A DNA stretch of 64,000 bases from Arion vulgaris (GCA_020796225.1 CM036753.1:70299865-70363864); one strand, 5' to 3'; shown: positions 45,081-56,603, counted from the first letter of the stretch. Translations and numbers: made by a program. Notes: a model not told the origin generated them from the sequence alone.

Positions 45081-45424
45081 CACCAGTTAAAGAACCAGTT
45101 TGTTCGTAAGATTAGATAAATGGTTCTGTTATTTAAATTATTATACAAGAAGTGGAATAGAGGCGATGTAATGTAGTTAGATCAATTAGTCTGGGTTTTT
45201 TTTTAGATTACTAAACATAAACTATTTGTAGAATAGAAACGAAGCAATCTGGTTAGATCGGTGAGTCTGTTACTTAGATTACTAAATAAGAAATGGAACA
45301 AAGATGATCTAATCTGGCTAGAATGGCAATTCTTGTTTACATTTGTACGGATGTATTTGACTTTGCTTCCCATTGAGACAGCTGTTGTAACAATGACGAC
45401 GTGAAACCACAAATGTTGCACACA

Positions 45425-46090
45425 GTCACGTTATTTTTATAACAGTGTTGACGGAAAATCGATGCCAGGAACAACAACTTGCATCCTTATTATTCCATTG
45501 TGTATATCGAAAGTAGATATGACCTAGTTCTAGGCGAGCTGATTCTCGACTAGCGATTCTTCCTTTCTTTCGTGTGCTTGAAATATTGTTTATGTAGTCA
45601 ATGGTGTTTCTTCTATAAACTTTCCCGTCTTTTTTAAAAAGGTTTAGTTCAGTTTTTTCCTCCCAGTGTTGGGCACTATGCCGGTAAGTTTGCCTCAATA
45701 TATCATATTCAGGGTAGTCTTGAAATATGTGATCAGTAGTCTGGGGTGCCTGTCCACATGTACACATAGCTGAAGAAGTGTCAATCTTGAATTAGGTATA
45801 CATGTACACATAGCTGAAGAAGTGTCAATCCTGAATTAGGTATACATGTAGCTGTGGAGTCGACTGTGTTCTGTTTTGAGGCGCAGAATGGCAACTTATT
45901 CAAATATGTTCATATGTTGGTAGTTATCCTACCCCATGGTGGTTTTCTGATTAATTTAATCAGCTTTTTATTTCAATGATAGGTAACAGGTACATCCGAC
46001 TGCTCTTCGATCTTCTGCAGCACTTTCTGTGGCCAGTCGGTCTGTCGTCTCATTTTCTGACTTTTTAAAATGACTATAGATGATTTATGA
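45425..46090 (-). mobile_element. LINE-H remnant (zinc knuckle after RNase H)
   Basis: The minus strand reads CTCGQAPQTTDHIFQDYPEY and DILRQTYRHSAQHWEEKTEL. The region 45900-46090 matches 60770-60910. A 48-bp direct duplication (GTACACATAGCTGAAGAAGT...) lies at about 45752-45850. Confidence 0.7.
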
Positions 46091-46144
46091 GCCATGACTC
46101 TGAGTGTTTTTGAAATATTACACTATTCAGTCAAACATTTAATT

Positions 46145-46440
46145 GATTTGAAGAAACTACACTCCATACGGACACATAGGTGTTCAGTCTCTATAAGCAG
46201 ATGGTGAACGTAAGCATGTTGATAGTTTCTGTAGCACTCTAGCTGCATACAATTCTCATACCCCTCGTCAAACTTCTTGCTGATTCAGTGCCTTGTTGTT
46301 TGGCAAATTTATCATGCCTCAAGTTTCATGCTCATCAGTGGCACAGTCATCTCCATGAAAAAGGTATTTATGGAAAGATCTTAGTATTACAGCCCGATAT
46401 TTATCAATTATGCACACTACAGCCCGTATGTTAACTCGTT
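46145..46440 (-). mobile_element. LINE-K RNase H remnant
   Basis: CATACGGACACATAGGTGTT and the following CAGTCTC match the LINE-K 3' motif. Further along the minus strand the GNKRVN block is recognisable. Frame-broken. Confidence 0.5.
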
Positions 46441-47140
46441 TATTACCACGAACCAAAGCGTATACGGTACAGTATATCTACGCGAGAGATACTTAAGTCG
46501 ATACAGCTAGCCGCAAGTTCCTCGTTCTTAGATAATCTTTTGAGACCATATTTTGAAAACGTTATATATAATAACATTAAGAGTCGAAAAACAATCCCGG
46601 CTCTCTTGAGTATTACTACAGAAAAACGGCATAGAGCTGTAATAACAGCATTGATCCTCATTCTCATGCTTAATGTAGTTGCTCGAAAATCACCATTCTG
46701 CACAATTATAGTACATACTCCAGCCTAGAAATTCCATCCTGGTATCTTTGCGAAGCACATATATGTATGACCAGTGTCTAGCCATTCCTGCATTACCGCT
46801 GCATCTCACTCCAAATCCCGTCCATGAGTAATCATGACTACTAGATATGCCACGTGTGCATTTGTCATGGCTCATTTATCATTTTGAAATAAGTAAAGCG
46901 TCAACAGTGCCTAGTAATGAAATCATCATCTGACAGGAATATCTCCATTATCATTCCTTTAGCATGTACTGTATTGTTGTGTAGGAGGTGTCACTGTTTA
47001 CTTATCTCGCAGATATGGTGTCGTCTGGCCAGTGCTTGTCGTAATCTTACAGACAAAAGTCCAAGCGTGTACGTGATTCTAACAACTGGTGTGTCTTTTG
47101 TATATACTTTCGGTACAAGCGGTCAACATTTGGCTGTCGT
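46440..47140. other. Nothing recognised
   Basis: Open frames of 60-86 codons on both strands (46443-46728) overlap each other and show no domain. Confidence 0.4.
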
Positions 47141-47146
47141 AATAGT

Positions 47147-47352
47147 TACAATAGAAGTCAACTAAGCTCGATGTGTTCTCATGTGCTGAGGAGATGAAAT
47201 GATAATAGTTACAATAGAAGTCAACTAAGCTCGATGTGTTCTCATGTGCTGAGGAGATGAAATGATAATAGTTACAATAGAAGTCAACTAAGCTCGATGT
47301 GTTCTCATGTGTTCTCATGTGTTCTCACGTGCTGAGGAGATGAAATGATACG
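47147..47352. repeat. 63-bp tandem repeat, about 3 copies
   Basis: The unit is ATAGTTACAATAGAAGTCAA, CTAAGCTCGATGTGTTCTCA, TGTGCTGAGGAGATGAAATG. The last copy has extra GTGTTCTCAT inserts. Confidence 0.92.
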
Positions 47353-47359
47353 GATTAAG

Positions 47360-47610
47360 AAGTTACTAGCGTGACATGTGTTCTTGGTGACCGTACCTTG
47401 AAGTACGTGTACAAGTGTCGAAACTAGTCAGTGTGCTTACTCAAAGTATGACGTGTACCAGTGACACAGTTTTGCTAATCTCAGACAATGTATACGAAAC
47501 AACTGTGCCTAATTTCTGTCTAGACATTTCATATTTGTGTTTCATAAAAAAAATCTGTTATCCGTGAAAGATTCGCCGTTGAATTAGATGTAAGTGGACT
47601 AACGGAGGAT
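47360..47610. other. Nothing recognised
   Basis: No supported feature. Confidence 0.4.
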
Positions 47611-47619
47611 GAATCCGCC

Positions 47620-48113
47620 TGGAGTGGGTTGGTCCAAAGCCAAATATAAATAAAAACCAACTATCTCGGAAAATCTGAATTTCGTTTGGTGTTCGAAACT
47701 AGAATCCAGCAAGCCAACAACATTACATACCAACTTACCCCAATCTTGAAACACCCAGCAATTCCAGTAGAGACTAAAAGACATAAATGCAATCTTCATA
47801 CCAACACTGTGCTACCAGTGCAAAACATGGACACTGACTAAAGAACAAGAAAGGAAAATTACCATCTGTGAAATGAGACGCTTGAGGAAAGCAATAAATA
47901 AAACAAGAAGAGACCATATAAGAAATGAGGAAATTAGAAAAACAGTCTGAACAACACCTGCTATTAGGTTCATTAAAAAAGAGACTCATATGGTTTGACC
48001 ACTTGGTGAGAATGAACCCGAATACACCAGCTGTAAGAGCATACAACCTGAAAATGGAATCATCAAGAAGAAGGGACAGACCAAGCGAAAGATGTATTGA
48101 TGAAGTTACAGAC
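47620..48113 (+). mobile_element. LINE remnant
   Basis: The last part reads KRLIWFDHLVRMNPNTPAVR, then AYNLKMESSRRRDRPSERCI. Upstream parts are frame-broken. Related to 11290-12250. Confidence 0.65.
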
Positions 48114-48372
48114 ATCTTCTTCTTCTTCTTTGCGTTCGTTCTTTACGACCAATTTTAATCACTCTTTGTGATATGTTTGATCTTTGCCAAGAACGTGTAT
48201 ACGTTGCACATTGGTTTGGTAGGCCCCTAAACGCATAGACTTCTACAAGTTTAGGACATGTGCATCCGATTTCAGCCAAATCTCCTTAGTCGCCTCTTAC
48301 GACATGCATGGCAGGTAATAGTGGTTCTATTCTTTACACCCCAAATTTGGGCCCCGGTAACCACTCGGGTGA
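48114..48372 (-). repeat. SINE-B copy, complete
   Basis: Reverse complement of 39147-39405 from the (CTT)n tail to GCCCCGGTAACCACTCGGGT. Confidence 0.9.
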
Positions 48373-48499
48373 CAACAGACATCTTAAAACTCCACAATAT
48401 TACAACAAATCAAGCGGCCTAGCGTGCACTATCTCGGAAACCGATCATCAGTTAAATCTGATGCTACACCTAACGAGAAAAAAGCAGAGGAGGAGAAAA

Positions 48500-48725
48500 G
48501 AAAGACTTGTATCTATATGTTTGATATTACACTGTAAGTGTTATTGCAATATACTCAATTCTATAAGTTCATGCTTATTTATTGATGACAAGTGTTACTA
48601 ATACTAGTATCCTATTAGTGTTAAATGTAATTTATGAAGTAATATAACCTTCTTCTTGCATATTGTGTTTTTAAAAAAAAAATGAATTCATCTTTATGTA
48701 ACAATACTAGAATGTAACGATCACA
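48500..48725 (+). repeat. Dispersed repeat, unclassified
   Basis: Second copy of the sequence at 33430-33660 (TGTTTGATATTACACTGTAA, GTTCATGCTTATTTATTGAT). Confidence 0.5.
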
Positions 48726-48846
48726 CGACGGTTGTGGTTTGATTGCCGAGAATTGTATCTGACCTCGTCGGTTGTATGGTATCGGAGATCACGGTTGGTC
48801 AGACGTGATGATCATTGTTTGCTTTGTCGGTTTGTAGTTAGAGATT

Positions 48847-49005
48847 TCTTCTTGTCCGAACGCTCAATATCGACCACTTGTTAAACCACTCTTTGTTATT
48901 TGTATGTGATCTGAGTCTAAGAGCGATTGTACGTTGTGCCAGTTAAGTGCCTACAACTAGGCCAGCACATACTATTTCTGCAACGCTTTTTATTTACCAG
49001 GGTAG
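48847..49005 (-). repeat. SINE-A 3' half
   Basis: Reverse of the family 3' half, from TTTCTTCTTGTCCGAACGCT to TTATTTACCAGGGTA. The 5' half of the same family lies at 49321-49400, so one SINE-A may be split by the LINE piece and TA run between. Confidence 0.8.
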
Positions 49006-49059
49006 ATTTACCCTTGATTTACCTTTTGCCCGTACCTAAGTCTCCTCTTACCCAGATCC

Positions 49060-49200
49060 CAGTCAGATCCCAGCACATGGGAGGGACTAGCTGATGACAG
49101 AGTTGTGTGGAAAGCCAAATTACGAAAGGACGCAGAGTCTTTTGAGAAGAGACTTATATACGAGCTGAACGACAAGAGAGAAAAGCGAAAACTGAGAAGT
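49060..49200 (+). mobile_element. LINE 3' end remnant
   Basis: It reads WEGLADDRVVWKAKLRKDAE, then SFEKRLIYELNDKREKRKLR and a stop, the typical end of a non-LTR polyprotein. Confidence 0.6.
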
Positions 49201-49253
49201 TGTCACAGTAAAACACGTGCCAATTGACCGTCTGTAAAGACGAAAAATGCCAT

Positions 49254-49259
49254 ATATAC

Positions 49260-49320
<61 letters not shown>
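49254..49320. repeat. (TA)n microsatellite
   Basis: Pure TA for about 50 bases after interrupted copies. Confidence 0.95.
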
Positions 49321-49322
<2 letters not shown>

Positions 49323-49400
49323 TCGCCTCTTACGACCTGTCTTGTAGGTCGCAGTGTTACTATTGTTTGCTACCATTGTAAATACGGGCGGCCAGTACAA
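49321..49400 (-). repeat. SINE-A 5' fragment
   Basis: AGTCGCCTCTTACGACCTG and TTGTAGGTCGCAGTGTTACT, reverse of the SINE-A head region. Confidence 0.7.
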
Positions 49401-49527
49401 TGCCGTGCTATGATACAGAGATGCGGTGGTTGCATCAGGCGGCACCGTGAGGGGTGGGGGTGGCATAAGCAGCAAAAACAAAATCACAATTGAAGGTTAT
49501 TTTAAAGGTAAAACATTTAAGGGGCGG

Positions 49528-49829
49528 CATTTCGAAGACTTGCATCATACTGAAGCATTTCGAAGACTTGCATCATACTGAAGCATTTCGAAGACTTGCA
49601 TCATACTGAAGCATTTCGAAGACTTGCATCATACTGAAGCATTTCGAAGACTTGCATCCTACTGAAGCATTTCGAAGACTTGCATCATACTTAAACATTT
49701 CGAAGGCTTGCATCATACTGAAGCATTTCGAAGACTTGCATCATACTGAAGCATTTCGAAGACTTGCATCATACTGAAGCATTTCGAAGACTTGCATCAT
49801 ACTGAAGCATTTCGAAGACTTGCATCAAC
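49528..49829. repeat. 28-bp minisatellite, about 11 copies
   Basis: The unit is CATTTCGAAGACTTGCATCA plus TACTGAAG, with single variants. Confidence 0.96.
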
Positions 49830-50085
49830 ACAAAAGCCCGTTCTAGAAATATCTTATCCTGACCCTGTGATGCAAAACATGATTGGAGAAAAGAAAAATG
49901 AAAAGCAGCATACTGATAAAATATACCGCACGGCCCTGTCTGCCATTCCTTGTAACTGTGTGTTCAAGATTACAGATATTGTTTACCTTTTCCCTCCAGG
50001 AACTTCATGCAACTTCATAGAGGAAACCCATCTGATTGTCTAATTTGAGCATATTAAACCGATCGTAAAGAAGAAGAAGTAGAAA
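49830..50085 (+). repeat. Dispersed repeat with (GAA)n tail
   Basis: CACAAAAGCCCGTTCTAGAA and the following text resemble 39655-39740. It ends GATCGTAAAGAAGAAGAAG like other SINE tails here. Confidence 0.45.
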
Positions 50086-50089
50086 AGTT

Positions 50090-50690
50090 AACTTGTTTCA
50101 GTAGTTCTCCGTATTGACCATATACACTTACGAAAATATAGAATTAAATCTTTGCAGAGAGTTCTGGTTATATCTTTTACGTTTGTGACGTCACTTCCAT
50201 GCGGGTGAAGTGAGCAACAGGCTCACGCCGATCTATACTTGATTGTATTTGCTCTCGTGTATGGATGTCGTAATTATCTAGTCCACTGGTCATCAAGATA
50301 AATCCTCTGGATGTAACACCTTGAGTCAAGAAAGACAAAAGCGCCCTCCTTAGACTAACTAGTCTAACACTTCTGACTTCGGCGATGGAGTGGCTGCTTT
50401 GTCAATATGAACCATTTAAACCGTTGCTGGTTTTTTTGGTTTATTTACAGTACATTCATTGAGGAATATCTTGAAGATTGTCTACCATACTGTGCTGGGA
50501 ACATGTCCCATATTTTTATTCTTCCACTTTTCTAATGTTTTTGGTTTCAATTTTTATTTTTATATAGTTTTGAATACGTCGAACTTCATACCAGAAGAAT
50601 CATTTATTGGCCGCTAGGAACCAGAATCAGTAACACTACATTTTTGAACCTTCATCTTTAAATTGTCAAGCAAAGACACCGAGCATAATC
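50090..50690. other. Mostly unrecognised; one weak exon-like stretch
   Basis: After TTTATTTACAG at 50451 an open stretch reads FIEEYLEDCLPYCAGNMSHI, then FILPLF and a stop. It resembles the EYFQDC stretch at 42420 only loosely. No splice partner was found. Confidence 0.25.
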
Positions 50691-51068
50691 TAGTGAAGAG
50701 AGTATCAACAATGAAGCATCCTCACTTCATGTTTCCAGAAGACAGCTGAGACAAGAATTTATACAGACTATCGGCAATGGAGACAACCATGAATAGTGGA
50801 CCAGGAATTTATATTAAGCACACAGATGTCAATACTGTGTCTCTAACGAATATGTTCCAACTACAAAGCAGAAAAGGCACTCCTAATGGCAGCATACCAC
50901 ATGAATAAGCTGCGTGCACCTGCAATGAAGATGGTCTTTCTTACAGGCTCACTGCTAGCTTTACAAGAATGGGGGTTAAACCCGTTGACAGCACAGTAAA
51001 GAACCTTGAAAGAGAACCTTCTCGGCTGTCCAAAAAAAGGTTGACATTTACCTGAATTGGATTCCACC
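50690..51068 (+). mobile_element. LINE RNase H domain, decayed, 5' part
   Basis: Broken frames read SGPGIYIKHTDVNTVSL, LLALQEWGLNPLTA and DIYLNWIP, the order seen in LINE RNase H domains up to the WIPSHCG-type motif. The tandem array starts exactly there. Confidence 0.7.
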
Positions 51069-52262
51069 TCCCTGTGGCATTGAAGACAATGAAAGTGACG
51101 ATGTCTTGGCTAAAAAGACATCCACCTCCCTGTGGCATTGAAGACAATGAAAGGGACGATGTCTTGGCTAAAAAGACACCCACCGCCTCCCTGTGGCATT
51201 GAAGACAATGAAAGTGACGATGTTTTGGCTAAAAAGACAGCCACCGCCTCCCTGTGGCATTGAAGACAATGAAAGTGACGATATCTTGGCTAAAAAGACA
51301 GCCACCTCCCAGTGGTATTGAAGGCAATGAAAGTGACGATATCTTGGCTAAAAAGACAGCCACCGCCTCCCTGTGGCATTGAAGACAATGAAAGTGACGA
51401 TATCTTGGCTAAAAAGACAGCCACCTCCCAGTGGTATTGAAGGCAATGAAAGTGACGATATCTTGGCTAAAAAGACAGCCACCGCCTCCCTGTGGCATTG
51501 AAGACAATGAAAGTGACGATATCTTGGCTAAAAAGACAGCCACCTCCCAGTGGTATTGAAGGCAATGAAAGTGACGATATCTTGGCTAAAAAGACAGCCA
51601 CCGCCTCCCTGTGGCATTGAAGACAATGAAAGTGACGATATCTTGGCTAAAAAGACAGCCACCTCCCAGTGGTATTGAAGGCAATGAAAGTGACGATATC
51701 TTGGCTAAAAAGACAGCCACCGCCTCCCTGTGGCATTGAAGACAATGAAAGTGACGATATCTTGGCTAAAAAGACAGCCACCTCCCAGTGGTATTGAAGG
51801 CAATGAAAGTGACGATATCTTGGCTAAAAAGACAGCCACCGCCTCCCTGTGGCATTGAAGACAATGAAAGTGACGATGTCTTGGCTAAAAAGATATCCAC
51901 CCAACTCCCTGTGACATTGAAGACAATGAAAGTGACGATATCTTGGCTAAAAAGACAGCCGCCTCCCTGTGGCATTGAAGACAATGAAAGTGACGATGTC
52001 TTGGCTAAAAAGATATCCACCCAACTCCCTGTGGCATTGAAGACAATGAAAGTGACGATGTCTTGGCTAAAAAGATATCCACCCAACTCCCTGTGACATT
52101 GAAGACAATGAAAGTGACGATATCTTGGCTAAAAAGATATCCACCCAACTCCCTGTGACATTGAAGACAATGAAAGTGACGATATCTTGGCTAAAAAGAT
52201 ATCCACCCAACTCCCTGTGACATTGGAGGCAATGAAAGTGACGATATCTTGGCTAAAAAGAC
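51069..52262. repeat. About 60-bp minisatellite, 20 copies, derived from a LINE RNase H motif
   Basis: The unit is TCCCTGTGGCATTGAAGACA, ATGAAAGTGACGATATCTTG, GCTAAAAAGACAGCCACCGC with 58-62 bp variants. In one frame it reads CGIEDNESDDVLAKK, the shape of the RNase H segment HCGIEGNE.AD.LAKK. In 51240-51840 a CTGTGGCATTGAAGAC type alternates with a CAGTGGTATTGAAGGC type, making a 119-bp higher-order unit. Confidence 0.92.
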
Positions 52263-52610
52263 AACAGTGATAAAACGCACATCTATCGACCATTGTCTTT
52301 TCAAGAGGTCAAAACTCTCTTGAAGAGAAAGTCTGCAGTAGACTGGAATACAAACAAGGGGATATGACTATGGAAAATATTTTCTTAAAGCTCTCAGCAG
52401 AACAGACCAGGTAATTATATTTCACTTAAGTACTAGACACTGCAGACTCAAGAGACAATTGCTTAGGCCGCCAGTAATTGACGAAAGTAAGCAAAAATAC
52501 GATTGCTATTTTCTTCCTCTTCTTCTGTTCAACCACTGTGAACTCAGGCGTAGTCTGTATTGCTAGTATGGCGCTTCGGACTGATTTTTGCCTTAAGGCC
52601 TGCTTTCCTT
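52263..52610 (+). mobile_element. LINE, continuation after the RNase H array
   Basis: After the array, broken frames resemble SRTDQVIIF and a following cysteine-poor tail that ends LKACFPFL with a stop. It continues the element that starts at 50690. Confidence 0.5.
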
Positions 52611-52689
52611 TTTTATAAGTGACCCCCCTCAGACAGGCGTGCATTCTCTGACTTCAGTGGTAACTTGCTATTTTAATGCAATAAACAAG

Positions 52690-53068
52690 AACAACTATTA
52701 CACAAAAATTAAGAACAAAAATCCAGTCCTTCGAAACTAAATGCTACAGAAAGATCCTACGAATACTATGGACAGAAAAAGAAAGAACACTGATGTCCTG
52801 AAAGAACTAAATGTTAAAAAGAATTGGCTGATAAACAACATACTATACAGAAAAATTACATACTTTGGTCACATCAAGCTTGGAAAGAACAATACTAGAG
52901 GGCAGGGTCCCAGGACGCAGAGGCAGACCAAGAAGAAGATGGCTGCAAGATATTAAAGAAACCATGAACATGACCATCGACGAAGTGGGTGAAGTGGCAA
53001 GAGACAGAGTGAATTTCAGATGTGCTGCAAAGAGAGCAACGTCCTATAAAGGATACGCACCTTGATGA
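52690..53068 (+). mobile_element. LINE-W 3' end
   Basis: In two frames it reads TSSLERTILEGRVPGRRGRP, RRRWLQDIKETMNMTIDEVG and EVARDRVNFRCAAKRATSYK with a stop. Same family as 9118 and 24440. Confidence 0.75.
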
Positions 53069-53069
53069 T

Positions 53070-53330
53070 GATGAAACAAGAACCAGTTTAATGCTATAAC
53101 GTAATACAACTATTTCATACTGACAAATAAAACAATAAAACACTGATTAATGGTTGACAAAACTTACGTGCATGTTGGAATGACTCATAAGTGCACAGTC
53201 TCTTTCCACAAATGACGATGGTTTCTGTGATTAGATAGTTTATATACATAATTTCTCCATTCGGAAGCGTGGAAGGGAGGGTGGGGTTTGTTTCTGTTGC
53301 GAAGTTGTCAAGCTGTTTTCATTTCGATCT
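53070..53330. other. Nothing recognised
   Basis: No supported feature. Confidence 0.4.
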
Positions 53331-53335
53331 GAAGG

Positions 53336-53510
53336 TCGTTCAGTTCACGAATATTATTTTTTCCGAAGATCCGTAGGATTTTTTGCTGCAGCTACGGAGT
53401 TCGTGATTTGTGCAATACTCTCGTAAGACGGCGTACTATTTCTGTAAAGAGATATCGAGCCTTATAGATAAACTACATGCAGTTACGGGTATCCTCATTT
53501 AAAGCACATT
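53336..53510 (+). repeat. SINE-E truncated copy
   Basis: GCAGCTACGGAGTTCGTGAT, GTGCAATACTCTCGTAAGAC and a short tail. The tRNA-like head is missing. Confidence 0.75.
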
Positions 53511-53514
53511 TAAA

Positions 53515-54005
53515 AGCTTCTTAATCCTGTCAGATGACTATCCTTGCTTGTACTTCTCTAGATTTCTCTTCGTTCTTGTTAGCAATGAACAGAGCATTTG
53601 TTATGTCGTGTTACTATTCTCAAAGTGACTGTAATATCTACATATTAAAAAGAGTGAGCAGGAATGCCTGCCCCAAGATGACAACCTGGTTAGCTATGAA
53701 GAAGCAAAACCATCGCCAAAGGGCACTACAAAGCAAAATGGGATATAGAACACTCAAAATATATTTAACTCAGACACAATCATTTTCAGCATGTTTCTAT
53801 ACTGTGTCTGCCTTCTTTCTTAAATCACTGTACATTTAGTCAGATTGCTCTAATTAACAAGTTAGCTTTTTCGAAATGAGTTAATTCTTATTTTTCATAT
53901 TTGTTGGCCTACACGCTCTGATATAGCGAAAACAAGGTTCACCTTAGGTTGAAAGGGCGTGCCTCGGTTTAAAGAGACTTTAATCCTCTACATAACATAC
54001 AAACA
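53515..54005. other. Nothing recognised
   Basis: A 101-codon open frame (53534-53839) has no domain or splice context. Confidence 0.4.
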
Positions 54006-54014
54006 GGATTGATC

Positions 54015-54290
54015 TAATGCTATATGTAGCCGATGCCACCTTTTGGAAGTGAAGTACACTTAGTCAGGCTTCTCTGATGCTGCCTGTAACCAATGCCATC
54101 CTTTGAATGTGAAGTACACTTAGTCAGGCTGCTCTGATGCTGCCTGTAACAAAGGCCATCCTTTGAATGGGAAGTACACTTAGTCAGGCTGCTTTGATGC
54201 TGCCTGTAACAAAGGCCACCACTTGGAAATGAAGTACACTTAGTCAGGCTGCTCTGAATCTCCTGTAACGAAGATCACTCCTTGGATGTG
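54015..54290. repeat. 60-bp tandem repeat, about 4.5 copies
   Basis: The unit is TGAAGTACACTTAGTCAGGC, TGCTCTGATGCTGCCTGTAA, CAAAGGCCATCCTTTGAATG, with drift between copies. Confidence 0.92.
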
Positions 54291-54434
54291 AGGTAGTTTT
54301 TTTTTATAATTTATGGCTTGTTGACATCTCATACATTACGTCTCACGATCACATTTGGTTCATAATTTCCTTGTTATAATCCAACAGCCACTTCTTGAGT
54401 ATTATCTGTGTTTTAAGTAAAAGTAAGCACTCTT

Positions 54435-54720
54435 TGAGTGTCGTTTGGTGATTTTAGTGTAATAATTAACTTATAGGGTGTCGTTTGGTGATTTTAGTGT
54501 AATAATTAACGTATAGGGTGTCGTTTGGTGATTTTAGTGTAATAATTAACTTATAGGGTGTCGTTTGGGCTTCAAGTATAAGAATTACCTCACTGTTTGT
54601 CTTTGCTAATTTTGGTATAAGAATAATTAACTCATTGGCTGTCTTTGGTGATTATAGCATAATAATTATCTCTGGGTGTCGTTGGTGAATATAGCATAAT
54701 AATTATCTCTGGGTGTCGTT
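54435..54720. repeat. 40-bp tandem repeat and diverged neighbours
   Basis: Three close copies of GGGTGTCGTTTGGTGATTTT, AGTGTAATAATTAACTTATA are followed by shorter diverged copies with AGCATAATAATTATCTCTGG. Confidence 0.9.
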
Positions 54721-54995
54721 ATTGAGTTATGTAATTTGTATTTAGATCGAAAGTAGTAGGAGAAGATGAGCACAGAGTAAGTCCTGTATTGACAACCTTA
54801 TGAGCTTGTCATGGTATGATTTCCATACACACAAAACACCCAACAAAAACAACAGGTTGTGAATCACTGTACTATCAGACATCACCAACAAATAGAATGC
54901 ATGTTTCCATGAATAAAACACACTTTATTTATGCAAGATGAATCTTATAATATTATAAATATATGATATCGCACGCATACAATCATAAATTCTTC

Positions 54996-55120
54996 TTAAA
55001 CTTCAACGATATTCTTCATCACTTGTTTAACTATGTCCACACCATCAATCTTACTAAGTTCTGATCTCAATCGTCGTATGACACCATAATTTTCATCCCT
55101 CAAAGATTCTATGTTTGTTT
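54996..55120 (-). CDS. Candidate minus-strand 3' exon, unknown gene
   Basis: The minus strand reads NIESLRDENYGVIRRLRSEL, then SKIDGVDIVKQVMKNIVEV and a TAA stop. Possible acceptors are ACAAACATAG just before ESLRD and ATATGTCAG further up. AATAAA on the minus strand lies about 70 bases downstream (54923-54928). The composition is protein-like, but I do not recognise the family. It may be the end of the signal at 56085-56603. Confidence 0.4.
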
Positions 55121-55276
55121 TGTTTGCAGTAGGTATCATACTGACATATATCATTCAATATACTTTATATATATTTATATTTATTTGAATATTTATAGAT
55201 GTGATACAAATGTGGAAGGTTTAGTACGAGAAGACACAAAAATGCTCTATGTGACAAGCCACTGTAGTGGTTGGTG

Positions 55277-55545
55277 GTATCTTCTTCTTCTTCGCGATCA
55301 CCGATTAGACTGATGCACCAGATTTTTCCGTAAATCTTATCCATGTGGAAATCTGATTTATGCAGCCTTTAGCAGCGGTGAGTTTTTCGTCACATCGTCA
55401 GAGCCATTTGGAGCTCTAGTGCTTATCCTTCGGCAATGTGTCCGGTTTCAGCCAGCGTTTACTGGGTTCGTTCTCCGTTAGCCTTTGGCTGTCCCCAGTC
55501 TACCTGCAAGGCAGCAGGTTGCTATTTTTTAGGGTAGCGACCCGT
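55277..55545 (-). repeat. SINE-G copy, with a partial duplicate to 55690
   Basis: Reverse of 34941-35195: TCCATGTGGAAATCTGATTT, GTGCTTATCCTTCGGCAATG, AGCGTTTACTGGGTTCG, GCAGCAGGTTGCTA. The stretch 55645-55690 repeats its far end in diverged form. Confidence 0.85.
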
Positions 55546-55699
55546 AGACAACCTCCCCCTTGTTGTTGAGCGTCATCTGTCCAGCTTACCAGTCTTTTTT
55601 TTTTGACTACTTAGTTTGCCTGCCGTCCAGTTTTGTGTACGGTTTGCTCCGCTAGCCTTTGATTGTCCGAAATCAAACTACAAGGCAGTAGTAGGTTGG

Positions 55700-55990
55700 T
55701 GGTATGATTGACGCACATTTGTACAATACTATAGTGGTTGTTAGTATGACTTGCGCACATTTGTACAATACTATAGTGGTTGTTAGTATGACTTGCGCAC
55801 ATTTGTACAATACTAAAGTGGTTGTTAGTATGACTTGCGCACATTTGTACATTACTAAAGTGGTTGTTAGTATGACTTGCGCACATTTGTACATTACTAA
55901 AGTGGTTGTTAGTATGACTTGCGCACATTTGTACATTACTAAACTGGTTGTTAGTATGACTTGCGCACATTTGTACATTACAAAACTGGT
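55700..55990. repeat. 42-bp minisatellite, about 7 copies
   Basis: The unit is TGGTTGTTAGTATGACTTGC, GCACATTTGTACATTACTAA, AG. The unit is 14 codons, so open frames cross it on both strands. These are shadows. Confidence 0.96.
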
Positions 55991-56084
55991 ACATGATTCG
56001 ATTCACTAAGCCTTATTTCTTACGGCACCCATGTTTGGTCATTTGTCTTTTCGGAATCTCCTAATACTTGTACACTGTTTATTT

Positions 56085-56324
56085 ATTGTTCATTTTCATT
56101 GCTTCTGCTGCTTCCCCTGGGGTTCTTACAAAAAACTCATTGTCCTCATCTATAGTGGTACATGGTATGGATTGAGTTGAGCATCTTCATTTTGACGATG
56201 AGTTCACCTCCACCAGTCATACGTTCTGGAGTTGTCACAAACCCTAATAAATCTGCCATTTACTGGGGTCATCTTCAATGTAATATTTCCTCCTTTCGCT
56301 CTCGACTCCATCGACTACTTCAGC
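56085..56324 (-). pseudogene. Coding-like minus-strand stretch with frame slips
   Basis: After TTGTTCGTAAAG the minus strand reads AEVVDGVESERRKYYIEDDP. Protein-like text then continues in a second frame (MADLLGFVTTPERMTGGGEL), a third (RQNEDAQLNPYHVPL) and the first again (DEDNEFFVRTPGEAAEAMKM), ending at a TAA inside AATAAATAAA. Each step is the same direction, as if one base were missing three times. It is either a decayed exon or poor consensus. The family is not recognised. Confidence 0.35.
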
Positions 56325-56509
56325 CTTTACGAACAATAACAGAAGACCTACATAGTTTGATGAAACTTGGAACTTCTTTAGATAATATTTATATAATATC
56401 TGTATACGAGAATCTATAAACTGATAACCTGGTTTAACAAACAATCCACATTATCACAGGCAGTATAAGTACGCCTAAAAACAACTCTCAATTTCTAGCC
56501 AGTTCTCAC

Positions 56510-56603
56510 GCTTCCTCCATCGTCAGATTGAATTGTTTCCACCGTTGTCTGTGTCGTCTCATGTATCGTATTACAGAAATCACGTAATCCATATTTCATG
56601 ACA
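56510..56603 (-). CDS. Candidate minus-strand exon, unknown gene
   Basis: Between TTTCTTTCAACTATAG and the strong donor GTGAGA, 31 codons read VMKYGLRDFCNTIHETTQTT, then VETIQSDDGGS. It ends in phase 0, which matches the acceptor proposed at 56324 about 185 bases further on. The function is unknown. Confidence 0.45.

Noticed and set aside
51788..52096. A tandem-repeat protein of about 100 residues
   Set aside because: It is the RNase H-derived array read through. Sub-types of 58-62 bp shift the frame repeatedly.
55611..56009. Repeat proteins on both strands of the 42-bp array
   Set aside because: Open frames exist on both strands purely because the unit is 14 codons long.
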